A stretch of DNA of 64,000 nucleotides from Iris pallida (taxonomy: Eukaryota; Streptophyta; Magnoliopsida; Asparagales; Iridaceae), in NCBI GenBank assembly GCA_029216955.1, contig JANAVB010015600.1, positions 33,615,832 through 33,679,831 on the forward strand, read 5' to 3'. Below the pieces are notes generated by a model that was not told the DNA's origin, ran no database searches, and saw only the letters and a program-made list of their open reading frames with translations. Both the position numbers and the translations under genes were made by a program. Positions 1 through 9,138 of the stretch are shown in pieces (the first letter of the stretch is position 1; each line of letters begins with the position of its first letter).

Positions 1-360
1 CTTGAACTTCTCGAACGCTTCATCTTTAGATTTGAGCAAGTAGACGAATGCGTACTTAGAGAAGTCATCTATGAAAGTTATGAAATACTTCATCCCAGCT
101 TTTGTAGAGAATTTTTTGAAGTCACAGATATCGGAGTGCACCAACTGCAGAAGATCTGTGCTTCGATTGACCCGATGAAAGGGTTTTCTTGTGATCTTCG
201 TCTGAGCACATACTTCACACTTCTCTACCTTACCCCCACATTTGGAAATAAGTCTAAGATAAGACATTTTGTTTATTCTTTTACAATGAACATGTCCTAG
301 CCTATTATGCCACAACTCAAGAGAATAATCAGAAAGAGCGACTGCATTAACTTTATTAGA
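1..360 (-). pseudogene. Ty1/copia pol fragment: GAG-pre-integrase and integrase N-terminus
   Basis: Read on the minus strand, this part of pol gives the GAG-pre-integrase signature WHNRLGHV, then a C-x2-C pair (CEVCAQTK). The integrase core follows with its first catalytic aspartate (VHSDICDF) and then FITFIDDFSKY with the second Asp. Integrase inserts the cDNA copy into chromosomal DNA. The frame runs off the left edge of the window, so the rest of integrase, RT and RNase H are not seen. An in-frame TAG at 361-363 separates it from the upstream protease part, so this copy could not make a continuous polyprotein. The gene order protease-integrase before RT is what marks copia against gypsy. 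Confidence 0.9.
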
Positions 361-702
361 CTAGTTTACAAGCTGAATTTTAAGCATCCTTTCGGTTTGA
401 TAAGCCTTTTCAAAGTATGTTCCCTTCTTGGACATCACCATCTGACCAGCATTAATGTCCATCCTCAAGCCTGCGTTACTTAGTAGGCTCCTAGAGATCA
501 GGTTCTTGGTAATCATTGGAACATGCTTCACTCCTTGGAGCGTCAGAGTGTTCCCGAAAGTGAGTTTCAGCTCCACAGTCCCGATCCACAGAACTTCAGC
601 TTGGGCCTGGTTCACCATGACAACTTTTTCAGACGTTGGCTGGTATGTGACAAACCATTCCTTGCCAGAACAGACATGGCACATCGCACCGGTGTCTATC
701 CA
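361..702 (-). pseudogene. Ty1/copia protease region
   Basis: Minus-strand continuation of gag-pol. The retropepsin active site is visible as WIDTGA just upstream of the MCHVCSGKEWF stretch, followed by GVKHVPMITKNLISRSLL, the typical copia protease C-terminal half. The protease cuts the Gag-Pol polyprotein in the virus-like particle. A TGA codon lies directly before the WIDTGA motif (forward-strand position about 703) and a TAG closes the frame at 361-363, so the reading frame is broken on both sides by single substitutions while the protein sequence remains easy to recognise. This indicates recent inactivation. Confidence 0.85.
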
Positions 703-993
703 TCAGTCAGAGTCAGCCCCTACAGTAGTGACCTGAGCGATCATAGCAACAATGTTAGAAACCAAAGAAATCTTACTAGACTCACCTTTCTCTGATTGTT
801 TAGGCTTGGATCTGCATTCACTTTTGTAGTGGCCGTTCTTGCCACAATTGAAACAAGTCACGTGGGACTTGGACTTCTGATGCTTGAATGAAGGACCCTT
901 TATTTTTAGATTAGTGGAGTCCTTCTTTTTGTGATGAGAAGCCGCCTGCTTCCCCTTGGATTCTCTTGTCTGTACCATATTGGCCTTAGCCAA
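703..993 (-). pseudogene. Ty1/copia gag C-terminus with CCHC zinc knuckle
   Basis: A basic stretch rich in Lys and Ser leads into a retroviral-type zinc knuckle CFNCGKNGHYKSEC (C-x2-C-x4-H-x4-C), which binds the element's RNA in nucleocapsid. It is in the same frame as the gag part to its right but separated from it by a TAA near 1000, and from the protease by a TGA near 703. In the intact family this would be one uninterrupted polyprotein. The knuckle residues are all present. Confidence 0.9.
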
Positions 994-1604
994 TTATTTG
1001 GATAGAGTGTCCATCTTCTGTTGATAATGCATCTCGTCCTCAACATGGGTCTCTTGTAGAAGATCTTCCAAGCTAATGTCCAGCTTCTTCCGATGCATTC
1101 TTGGATAGAATGTACTCCATCCAGCAGGAAGTTTCGAGGCTATCCCTCCAACGACAAACTTGTCGACGAGGGATATTTTCTCGTCTTCTAGCTTCTGGCG
1201 CAACTTCAAGAACTCTTTCACCTGTGGCAGTATTGCCTTCTCGTCTTCGAAGAGCCACTTGTAGTACTTTTCGACGATGAAGATTTTTGACCTATTGTCG
1301 TCGTCTTCATACAGCTTTTTCAAGGACTCCCAGATGTCCCTGGCAGAAGTTTGCTTGGAGTATGACTCTGCCAGGGAGTCCTCCATTGCATTCAGAATCA
1401 ATAGCCTACAAAGATTATTATCCCTTCTCCATTTGGCGTCGGTCCTTCTGGAATCGTAGGTTCAGCCTCAATCAACACATGATCGACATCCACTAGTTGA
1501 AGATTGAGGGTGATTTTTCTCTTCCAAATTTGAAAGTGTTCTCCGTCGAACTTCTCCAGTTTGTTAAATCTGGTATCGAGGAGAGAGGCACGAGAGTTTT
1601 CCAT
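994..1604 (-). pseudogene. Ty1/copia gag, capsid part (UBN2-type)
   Basis: Start ATG at 1602-1604 gives MENSRASLLDTRFNKL, followed by the copia gag core: IWKRKITLNLQL, RRDNNLCRLLILNAMEDSLAESYS, DIWESLKKLYED, VKEFLKLRQKLEDE. These are hallmarks of the gag UBN2 family of plant copia elements, which forms the particle shell. A frameshift near 1430-1440 joins the first ~58 residues to the rest, and a TAA ends the frame at about 994. The same protein begins the second copia element at 7505, with clear similarity (MENNRANLLDT), so the two belong to one family. Confidence 0.88.
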
Positions 1605-1625
1605 CTTCTGTTCTAGCTTTGAGAT

Positions 1626-2774
1626 TGTTAGTCCCTGGACGTAAAGTCAGAAGTAAACTCTTGTGACACGATTGCAGCACTTCAAAGGAAGGTGCAAAGC
1701 AGAAATCCTAGAACGACTCTATAAATGAAAAATCTAAGAAGATTTTCCATTAAAGGCAGTTTACGAATAGTCTAAAAAGATTTTCTTAAAATAGACAATA
1801 ATGAAAAAGCCCGCTGGGGTGTCATGAACACCAGTGCTCAAAGCTAGATCCGCCCTCACGGTCAGCTTCAGGAACCAGCAAGTTGGTCGAGGAACTCTGG
1901 AACGCTCTGTTGATCTGCTCAAGAACGTACTTCCCAAAAAGTCAAGGAAGAAATACTGGTGGCACGAGGAGCTACATGGGGCGCTGGAACACGAATTGGT
2001 CGAGGAACTCTCTCTTCTCTCGAAATAGAATTTTTTCGTCTGAAAAGAATTAATACTTTTCTGTGAGAAGATAGGCCCTATATATAGTGTCCTGTTGTAA
2101 CCACTCAGATCTGCAATATGTGCGACGATATTATGTCAGATCCGATATCCCCGGATCAGTTATCGTACGTTACGAAATGGTCAGAACGTGGACAGCCACA
2201 ATCTGTACGAATCAGCGCCACTGAGCGAGTTGCGCGTGCCCAGCACAATCAGTGCGTCCTGCGCTCCCAGTGCGCCCTGTGCAACCAGCACGTCCCGTGC
2301 AACCTGCGCGCCCTACGAACCCAGCGCAACCTGGGAGCGCACCAGAGTCGTGCACCTGGGTGCGCACCTAGGCGCGCAACTGGGCGCTCAACTGGCCGCA
2401 TAACTTGGAAGCTCAACTGGCCGCGCAATTGAGCCACACACCTAGGTCGCGCATCTGACAACATTACGCCTCATGAGCCCATCAGCCCGAGTCTGAGTCC
2501 GAGTCGCTAAGCCCCTAAGGGGCTTAGCTCCAATGGAAATTAATTTCCCAAGAGCAAAAAGCATGAATGCTTTACTTGGAGCCTTATCCTTACCTCCTAG
2601 TAAAATCACCCACATGGTTCCCTCCTTAGGGTCACCACCCCATGTGCATATTCCAACAACACATACAAGTATATATGTTGAGATAAGTAATGGTGCACTT
2701 TCCGTTTGGGACTAAACTTTATTAGGCATGTTGAGAGCAAGCTATCTTCATGTCAAGGAGCAAGAGCACCAACA
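1626..2774 (-). repeat. 5' LTR of copia element 1 (minus strand)
   Basis: On the minus strand it begins TGTTGGTG (2774-2767) and ends TAACA at 1626, giving TG...CA ends and about 1.15 kb. The neighbouring copia LTR at 6600-7480 begins with the same TGTTGGTG and ends with the same ATAACA, followed in both by ATCTCAAAGC and then the gag ATG, which fixes both ends. A TATA-like TATATATAGGGC lies at about 2076-2087 (minus). Bases 2200-2460 are unusually GC-rich. No canonical TGGTATCAGAGC primer site follows the LTR. Confidence 0.78.
2506..2528. other. Perfect 10-bp inverted repeat, 3-nt loop
   Basis: GCTAAGCCCC and GGGGCTTAGC are exact reverse complements separated by TAA. It lies inside the copia LTR upstream of its TATA-like box (in the minus orientation), where it could form a small hairpin or bind a dimeric factor. 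No function can be read from the sequence alone. Confidence 0.7.
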
Positions 2775-4666
2775 TACAATGACAAATCAAGCATTGTAAT
2801 ACCTTTCATTGAGAAACAATTTGTAATACGGTTATATTCATTTACTGGACATGTAGAACAAAAGGATAATAAAAAAATCAAAATAATAAATGTCTTTTAA
2901 GTTTAAAGCATGCACCTCAGCTAAGAATCAACTACATATTTGAACAAAACCTTAACTGGTGACTGCAATAAACAATAGTGGTGCAAAACTTCGATACTAT
3001 TTAAACTCAAAGCTATGTCTTGGTACAATTTGAATTACAAGGTTGTAGATGTTGTATGTCAGATTCACGGCGTCTTGGCATCAAGGTTGTAGATGTTGTA
3101 TGTCGGATTCATGTCGGATTGGTTTTTTAATGTCAGATACCAGGAACCTTTTAAAAGTTCGGATATCAATTAATATGCAATATTTTATATATTATATAAC
3201 CTAAATGTCTAGGGGAGATTTTAAAATGTCGAATAAAATATGCAATATTTTATATATTATATAATCTAAATGTCTAATCTAAATCTACTTTCTAATAGAA
3301 AAATCAAATAAAATAAAATAAGTAATTATGATATGGTGTATACCTTGTAGATGTGGAGCTTGGAGTGGTCGAAGTGGATCCCGGTTGGCATGTGTTCGAG
3401 CAACAACAATAAATAAAGAGATGAGAGAAAGAACAGTCAAGATTTTGTTGGGAATTAGTTATTAATTACGGTTTAACCCATTTTGAAGATCGACTTTGTC
3501 CCGAAATCACAAAAAATCTGATTCCTCAAATGTCCTGAGACTCGTGTAACGGTATCGGCCAACATGTCAAAAAAATCCCGAGATATCGACCGATTTGTTG
3601 CATAAAGAACATTATGGTCCTATATGTGATGTTTTTTCCTCAAAACTGATATGTCGAACGACATATCACCCATGTCATCCTACACCTGCAATACTGATTG
3701 GCGGTGTCTCTAACTTCCTACGAATGCTTTAATTTCTTATCCTAGTCCAACTTAGCATTCTCATTTTGGTTTCCACAGTAGATCTCCACAGACATAAAAA
3801 CAATCTGATTCTCTGAAATTTTACTCTATTACTCTCTCCCATAACTTATGACTCATATAAGCTTAATTCCTCAATGTTTATTACAACTTCGTAAACCGAG
3901 CTTGTTTTTATATAAGGATACTATAATACTATTTCATTCATCCGGTACCTTTTCAGCCCCTAGGATTAGGCTGTATAAATCTGTTAAACCACATCAATAC
4001 TTTTCCTCTAAACACTTTCAAACCTTAATAGGAATATAATCATGTCCTACAAAAAAAGTTCATTTTTTATTTTCTTTTTCATTCTTTTTATTTTCTTAGG
4101 CATCCTTTCATAAATCTAATTTTACAGTAAATAACAATATGACTTATCATGAACTTTGTATATAAACTAAGCTTTTCTAGGTTGCTTTAGTTAAATAACT
4201 TAAGCAAATAACTCATTCACCTATCCTTAATATCAATTCCTCTTACTAATACATTTTGGTCCTTTCTCCTTATACACTTTATATTACCCAAATCTGCTCT
4301 TCTTCATAGTCTTACCAATTCTACAAATATATTTTTCCACCTCTTTACTTTCTAATATCCTATATAAATAATCGTAGGTCTTAAATTAGCTTCAATAACG
4401 ACTTTCGTAGCTTCGTTTTTGCTACTTTCTCTCTCAAAAAATTCATTTTTAAACTTTTGCCAATTTTTATAGAATATTTCTATCTTAATTACCTTTCGTA
4501 TTTTCTCGTTTCACCACTAACTTTCTTTGAAAGTCCATCATTGCCTTTTCATTCCTAGAATTTCTTTTGTTACACAATTTGTCATGTTATACCACATAAC
4601 AGTAATATCTTTTACTCCATTTTTCTTTATCAACTTTCCTTACAAATTATTAATTTCTCATTTCCT
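2775..4666. other. AT-rich non-coding DNA with small tandem duplications
   Basis: No coding region is recognised. Two local duplications are visible: the AAGGTTGTAGATGTTGTATG segment occurs at about 3040 and 3083, and a ~75 bp segment centred on ATGCAATATTTTATATATTA occurs at about 3174 and 3239. From 3800 to 4660 the plus strand is strongly T- and C-rich with frequent stops. Short ORFs here have no family likeness. It may be intron or intergenic DNA around the NOC2 fragment at 5607. Confidence 0.5.
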
Positions 4667-5178
4667 GGTCCACCATTTGGTTCTCGGTCTCTTCACTATT
4701 CTAGCTTTTCTCTTCCATTTCCTAATATTAATGTCTAAAACCATCAACCTATGTTGAGTGGTTAAACTTTCTCTTGGTATTACTATACAATCTTTACATG
4801 TTAGTCTATCATTATTCTAATTAAAAAGTATTCTACCTAGCTAATATGGGGTGCGCTCTTATAAGTAACTAAATTTCATGCTCTTATAAGTAACTAAAAG
4901 TTCATCTTTCTTCCTAAACCAAGTCTTTTTTAGGAATATTTTAAAGTAACCTCCTTTATCCAAGCTTGGAACTGGCAGTGAAGATATAGAACATTAAGCA
5001 AACTAAAGGCGGAGTTCCATTCAATCAAGGGTTTTAGTGCACACTAAAAGATAAAAGAAAATGAAAGAAAATCATGACTTCACAAAACCTTGTGCTTACT
5101 TTAAAGATCAGAAAAGGAATAAAATTAGCTTGAAAAAATATAAGAACACGCACATTTTCTTGTAAAGAATGGAAAGAA
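4667..5178. repeat. Left copy of ~510-bp direct duplication
   Basis: This block matches 6084-6590 in the same orientation with scattered substitutions and small indels. Shared landmarks include GGTCCAYCRTTTGGTTCTCG at the left edge, GGGGTGCGCTCTTATAAGTA and TTCTTGTAAAGAATG at the right edge. The copies are about 1.4 kb apart and flank the NOC2 gene fragment. Neither edge shows TG...CA or terminal inverted repeats, so it is not an obvious LTR. Within each copy the phrase GCTCTTATAAGTAACTAAA is itself repeated in tandem. Confidence 0.85.
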
Positions 5179-5606
5179 CATTTTTGGAGTGCATATACAA
5201 ATTATGTCGGTATCCATCTCAAAGAGTTCTTACATGAATTCATGAGCAATTAGCAACATATGGAATAAACATTTTTGGAGGGTATGTATATAAAATAATT
5301 CTTCCTTCAAAGATGATTAGGAAAATGCAAGTAAAAATCATGTCCATTTCTGTCCCCACAACATGGCCATGAGATCATAACAAGCAAAAATTGGCAATCT
5401 GATAGCAGAGGTATATTCTTTGGGACAAATAACGAAATAATGATATCAACGGACAAGATTAGTTCAGATGTGTACTAGTAAGCCAGTGATGATCTTGAGA
5501 TCATTCTAAATAATTAAAGCAAAAGATGGAAAAATATATATATATACTTGTTAAAAATAAATTGAAAACAGTAGGAAATTCAGGAGGGAGCATATTTTCT
5601 TCTGAC
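5179..5606. other. Non-coding spacer, possible intron of the NOC2 fragment
   Basis: No reading frame with family likeness. It directly follows (on the minus strand) a good splice donor at 5605-5606 and so may be captured NOC2 intron sequence. ACATTTTTGGAG occurs twice (about 5178 and 5269). Confidence 0.4.
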
Positions 5607-5905
5607 CTTTAAGTTTGATGCAAAGTTGAAAGCATTCTTATGTGAGTCACTCTTGCCACTTTCTGTATATTCCAAGCAATCGAATACCAAGGATGCAACA
5701 GGAATAAAAATTCCACTGGCAAGAGAGAGATGATTGAGCATTTGGACGCATTTGAATCTCAAAGGTAAATAGCGTGGACCATGAAACAAGTGAGCCATCC
5801 CTCTTATGACTGGAGATCATGATTCTTAATGTTACATGTGATAAACTTGACCCAAATGTCAACACAGTTAACATATTGCCAACTGTAAACTTTCTTCAGC
5901 TCATC
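5607..5905 (-). pseudogene. NOC2: NOC2-like gene fragment (nucleolar complex protein 2), exon sequence
   Basis: On the minus strand a T-rich tract and TGCAG acceptor (5906-5908) open into DELKKVYSWQYVNC-VDIWVKF-NIKNHDLQ. After a break near 5809 the sequence continues as IRGMAHLFHGPRYLPLRF, KCVQMLNHLS and SGIFIPVASLVFDCLE, ending in an AAG|GT donor at 5605. These segments, in this order, are the conserved core of eukaryotic NOC2 (human NOC2L shares the SWQYV/NWQYV-HC, RYLPLR/RFYPLR-C, FIPV blocks). NOC2 with NOC1/NOC3 escorts pre-60S ribosomal particles from nucleolus to nucleoplasm. About nine residues expected after DLQ are missing and the frame shifts there, giving an in-frame TAA, so this piece is broken. 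Splice sites are still present, so it was copied from DNA, not mRNA. I found no further NOC2 exons nearby. Confidence 0.8.
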
Positions 5906-5989
5906 CTGCACCAATAAACAAGTGAACAAAACACCATTAAAATATACATTTAAAAGACCATATGATACTTGGATTGCCATAAAATCTTA

Positions 5990-6078
5990 TGAAATCAAAG
6001 TATGCAAATATGTAACTTTGGATCGCCACCACGAGACTAACATGAAATGCAAATATGTAACTTTGGATTGCCATACAT
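5990..6078. repeat. Two-copy ~48-bp tandem repeat
   Basis: The phrase ATGCAAATATGTAACTTTGG occurs at about 6002 and 6049, each followed by ATYGCCA. It lies between the NOC2 fragment and the right 510-bp duplicate. Confidence 0.7.
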
Positions 6079-6083
6079 TTCAA

Positions 6084-6590
6084 GGTCCATCGTTTGGTTC
6101 TCGTTCTCTTCACTATTCTAGCTTTTCTCTTCCATTTCCTAATATTAATGTCTAAAACCATCAACCTATGTTGGGTGGTTAAACTTTCTCTTGGTATTAC
6201 TATACAATCTTTACATGTTAATTAGTCTATCATTCTTCTAATAAAAAAGTATTCTACCTAGCTAATATGGGGTGCGCTCTTATAAGTAACTAAATTTCAT
6301 GCTCTTATAAGTAACTAAATGTTCATCTTTCTTCCTAAACCACATTTTTTAGGGATATTTTAAAGTAACCTCCTTTATCCAAGCTTGGAACCGGTAGTGA
6401 AGATATAGAACATTAAGCAAACTAAAGGCGGAGTTTCATTCAATCAAGGGTTTTAGTGCACACTAACAGATAAAAGAAAATAAAAGAAAATCATGACTTC
6501 ACAAAACCTTGCGCTTTCTTTAAAGATCAGAAAAGGAATAAAATTAGTTTGAAAAAAATATAAGAACATGCACATTTTCTTGTAAAGAAT
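6084..6590. repeat. Right copy of ~510-bp direct duplication
   Basis: Same orientation and content as 4667-5178. Its right edge (TTGTAAAGAATG, about 6590) lies ~10 bp before the start of the copia LTR at 6600, so the copia element inserted at or next to the duplication boundary. An extra AATT near 6208 and a deletion near 6345 relative to the left copy show that the two have diverged. Confidence 0.85.
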
Positions 6591-6599
6591 GTCTAAAAT

Positions 6600-7480
6600 T
6601 GTTGGTGTTTTTGCCTTTAGACTTGGAAAGATAGTCCCACATCGGCTACACCAAATGATAAGTATCTCAATATAATGCATTGTTTGTGTTGAGGTGTGCA
6701 CATGAGGTGTAACAGGGAACAAGTGTGTGCCATGTGGGAGTATTTTTCTAGAAGAAAAAAAGGGTTAATTCTAACAATGATGTAAGTTGATTTTTGTTGA
6801 TCGGACTCGAACTCAGTCTCGGATTCCAGAATGCCTCGTGCATGCACGGTCGTGTGTTCAGGGGGTAGGCGTGGGCTAGCACTCGACTATGTTGATTGTG
6901 GGATATTGTAAAATATCAAACTCTATTTTAGAGTATTGGTATTTTAGTCCCACATCGGATAGGAGAGATGGTGAAGTCTCACTCCACTCTATAAATAGAG
7001 CCCTCTGACCTCCTTTCTAAAATGCACCAAAGAAGAGAGTTAAGGAGTCTGTAAAGTCCAGAAAACCCGTTCAAGTCTCAAATATTGACTGACGGGCGTT
7101 CCAGAAGTTTTCGAGAACTTGCTGGTTCCTGGAAGCGAATAGTATATAGGCGAATCTTGCTTCTAGCAACGGTGATCTAATCACCCCAGCAAAGCTGCCT
7201 TTCTCTTTCTTCTTTCTTTATCTTCTTCTCTGATCTAATCAGAAATCGCTTGTGGGCTTTCGTCGCTGCTGCTGCTGGCAACTCGATTTGTACCTTCCTA
7301 AAAGAAGCTCTACATTTATTTGCTGTTGTAATAATTTTTTTTTAGATTTTCGTTACCCAGAATCCTCCAAGGATCTCTGTAATGCACGTTTTTTGAAGTA
7401 TTGCTACGAAACATTATTGCTATTTTAATAACTGTTTCGATTCTCTATTTTCTATCGAAAATTAAGCCTCAAGAATAACA
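6600..7480 (+). repeat. 5' LTR of copia element 2 (plus strand)
   Basis: Begins TGTTGGTG and ends AATAACA, 881 bp, matching both ends of the copia LTR at 1626-2774. A TATA box CTATAAATAG lies at 6989-6998 and transcription would run toward the gag at 7505. Two copies of AGTCCCACATCGG lie upstream (6633-6645 and 6946-6958). The ATCTCAAAGC directly after the LTR is shared with element 1. No standard initiator-Met primer site is seen. Confidence 0.82.
6946..6998 (+). promoter_or_regulatory. USE-like element plus TATA box in copia LTR
   Basis: GTCCCACATCG (6947-6957) is an exact match to the plant snRNA-gene upstream sequence element RTCCCACATCG. It is followed 32 bp later by TATAAATA (6990-6997). 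In plant snRNA genes, spacing of about this length is the RNA polymerase II type, while polymerase III genes have them about one helical turn closer. A second USE-like copy lies at 6634-6644 without a TATA box at that spacing. The match is seen directly; use as a promoter is inference. Confidence 0.55.
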
Positions 7481-7504
7481 ATCTCAAAGCAAGATTTAGA
7501 TTTG

Positions 7505-8175
7505 ATGGAGAACAACCGTGCAAACCTTCTCGACACAAGTTTTAACAAACTTAAGAAGTTTGAAGGGAAGCATTACAACATCTGGAAGAGAAAGGTCAGC
7601 CTTAATCTTCAACTCGTGAGCGTAGACTACGTGTTGACAGATCCTGAGCCTTTAATTCCAGAAGGTGAAAATGCTTGAAGGGTCACTGAGGCTACTGCTC
7701 TGCAATCCAAGTGGAGGAGAGATAACAACCTTTACAAGTTGCTTATCTTAAACTCTATGGAGGACTCTCTGGCAGAGTCATATAACAAGACGATACATGC
7801 TAAGGACGTCTGAGAGTCTGTAGAGAATCTCTACAAGGAAGATGGGAACAGGAAGAAGATCCACATGACCGAAAAGGTCTGAAAGATGCGATTTGAGGAC
7901 GACAAGACAATGTTGCCTCAAGTCAAAGAGTTTCTCAAGTTATGTTAGAAACTTGAGGATGACGACATGCCCTTGGTCGATGCATTTGTCGTTGGGGGCA
8001 TAAACGCCAAGCTCCCACCTTGGTAGAGCAATTTTATCGTGGACATGCATCGCAAGAAGATAAAGGTAGATCTTGAATGTCTCTTGCAGAGATTCATGTT
8101 AAAGTAGAGCTAAGGACTCTCACAAGCTGAAGGTGAAGTCGGCTCAATTTAAGCCAAAGCCTAAGGGCGATAGGG
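7505..8175 (+). pseudogene. Decayed Ty1/copia gag (element 2)
   Basis: ATG at 7505 gives MENNRANLLDTSFNKLKKFE, IWKRKVSLNLQL, then after a stop WRRDNNLYKLLILNSMEDSLAESY, ..KTMLPQVKEFLKL and DAFVVGGINAKLP, parallel to the gag at 994-1604. At least five in-frame stops interrupt it (for example near 7677, 7812, 7881, 7947 and 8025), so it is far more decayed than element 1. It stops abruptly at about 8175 where a gypsy LTR fragment begins; protease and pol are absent. The copia copy was therefore truncated by, or joined to, the gypsy rearrangement to its right. Confidence 0.82.
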
Positions 8176-8177
8176 CT

Positions 8178-8508
8178 TATAGAAGAGTGGAATTTCAGGC
8201 GCATTTATAGGCCAAAATTTCTATGCGCTCAACCCAACCATGCGACCAACTCAAATGCGCCAGGAAGCTCAAACAGATACTTGGCACAGCAAAGAACAGT
8301 TCAAGTTTAAAGACGTTGAACATAAGGCTTTTATTTCATATGAAAGTCTATTACATGTCTAAAGAAAGGCTTTACAAAGGAGAACTTCTACAAAAAGAAG
8401 GATCCTAAAGCTATAGCCAGGTGCAGCAACTGCCATGCGACCCATGTTAGACGCATCATCCGTCAGGCGCATCACTCTGATGTCTCATCCAGGTGTATTA
8501 TCTCGTCA
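8178..8508 (+). repeat. 5' fragment of a Tat-type gypsy LTR
   Basis: About 330 bp matching the beginning of the LTR at 9139 (shared GGCGYATYTATAGGCCARAA, AGCTATAGCCAGG and others). It starts with CTTATAGAAG, corresponding to CTTGTAGAAG at the LTR start, with TG mutated to TA. The match ends at TCTCGTCAT (8501-8509), where sequence switches to intron 1 of the antisense ORF of the same element. The join carries only a few bases of microhomology, so this is a deletion or recombination product. Confidence 0.75.
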
Positions 8509-8509
8509 T

Positions 8510-8712
8510 GAGTCAACTCATCTGCAGTCGGGTCACCCCAACATCACTACAACAAAGACCAAGGCAAGAGAACACCCACCGAACACTTTCGGCCGAACGT
8601 TGGCGTGGGTCGCCATAACGACGGGAGCTTCCTCCGTATCGATGTCCAAGGGTTCCTTTCCTCGGCCTCTTCCTCGGCTAGCAGCACCGCCTCGGGGAGT
8701 CTTGGGAGCCAT
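8510..8712 (-). pseudogene. 5' end of antisense ORF (left Tat copy): exon 1 and part of intron 1
   Basis: Minus-strand ATG at 8710-8712 opens MAPKTPRGGAASRGRGRGKE, nearly the same as exon 1 of the right copy at 13688. Exon 1 runs to about 8579, then a remnant of intron 1 continues to 8510, where it is cut off at the junction with the LTR fragment. Its TATA box (forward TATTTATA, 8804-8811) is ~90 bp upstream. The Arg/Gly-rich N-terminus looks like a short nucleic-acid-binding tail; no domain is left in this fragment. It lies on the strand opposite to the LTR at 9139-11171. Confidence 0.75.
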
Positions 8713-8803
8713 CTCTCTAACGAAGAAGAAGGAAAAAAGAGCTCTGAGGAAGAAGAAGAAAGCTTTGGCAGAAAGTAGAAGACTCTCTCTCCTTACAGCC
8801 GCC

Positions 8804-9138
8804 TATTTATAGGCTTGGCCTCGCGTGTAAACCGATAAGGCATGACATCAGTAATCAGTCACTTCGGGTCTCGTGAAACCAAGAGCTGCTTATCTTCAAA
8901 TGATCATCATTAATCTTTTCTAAGATCGAGGCGTTATCTCTTCCAAAAGATGTATGTGCCCTAGCAGTGTGCGCCTAAGAAACAAAGCATCCCCACAGCG
9001 ACGCGAAGAATGACTATACGCCAAGAAGAGCCATGCGCCTAGGCGAAGGGCATGTGCCCCGAGTCATTACTTCCCATGCTTCTTGTTCAAAGTCTTCCAA
9101 AACTTGACAAAAAGTTTTGAAAACTTTGAAGGGGGTCT
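8804..9138. promoter_or_regulatory. Intergenic region between antisense ORF promoter and 3' LTR, with PPT
   Basis: Holds the antisense gene's TATA box (8804-8811, minus strand) and, at the other end, the purine-rich tract GAAGGGGGTCT (9128-9138) directly before the LTR start TGTAGAAGC. That tract is the plus-strand primer site (PPT) expected just upstream of a 3' LTR. The same arrangement recurs at 13265-13599 and 52152-52305. Confidence 0.65.

Noticed and set aside
2118..2464. Open frames of 70-104 codons in GC-rich sequence
   Set aside because: They follow the low-stop composition of the degenerate GC repeat in the copia LTR, on both strands; no family likeness or splice signals.
7460..7500. 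Copia primer-binding site for initiator Met tRNA
   Set aside because: ATCTCAAAGC after both LTRs does not match TGGTATCAGAGC well enough; no tRNA could be assigned.
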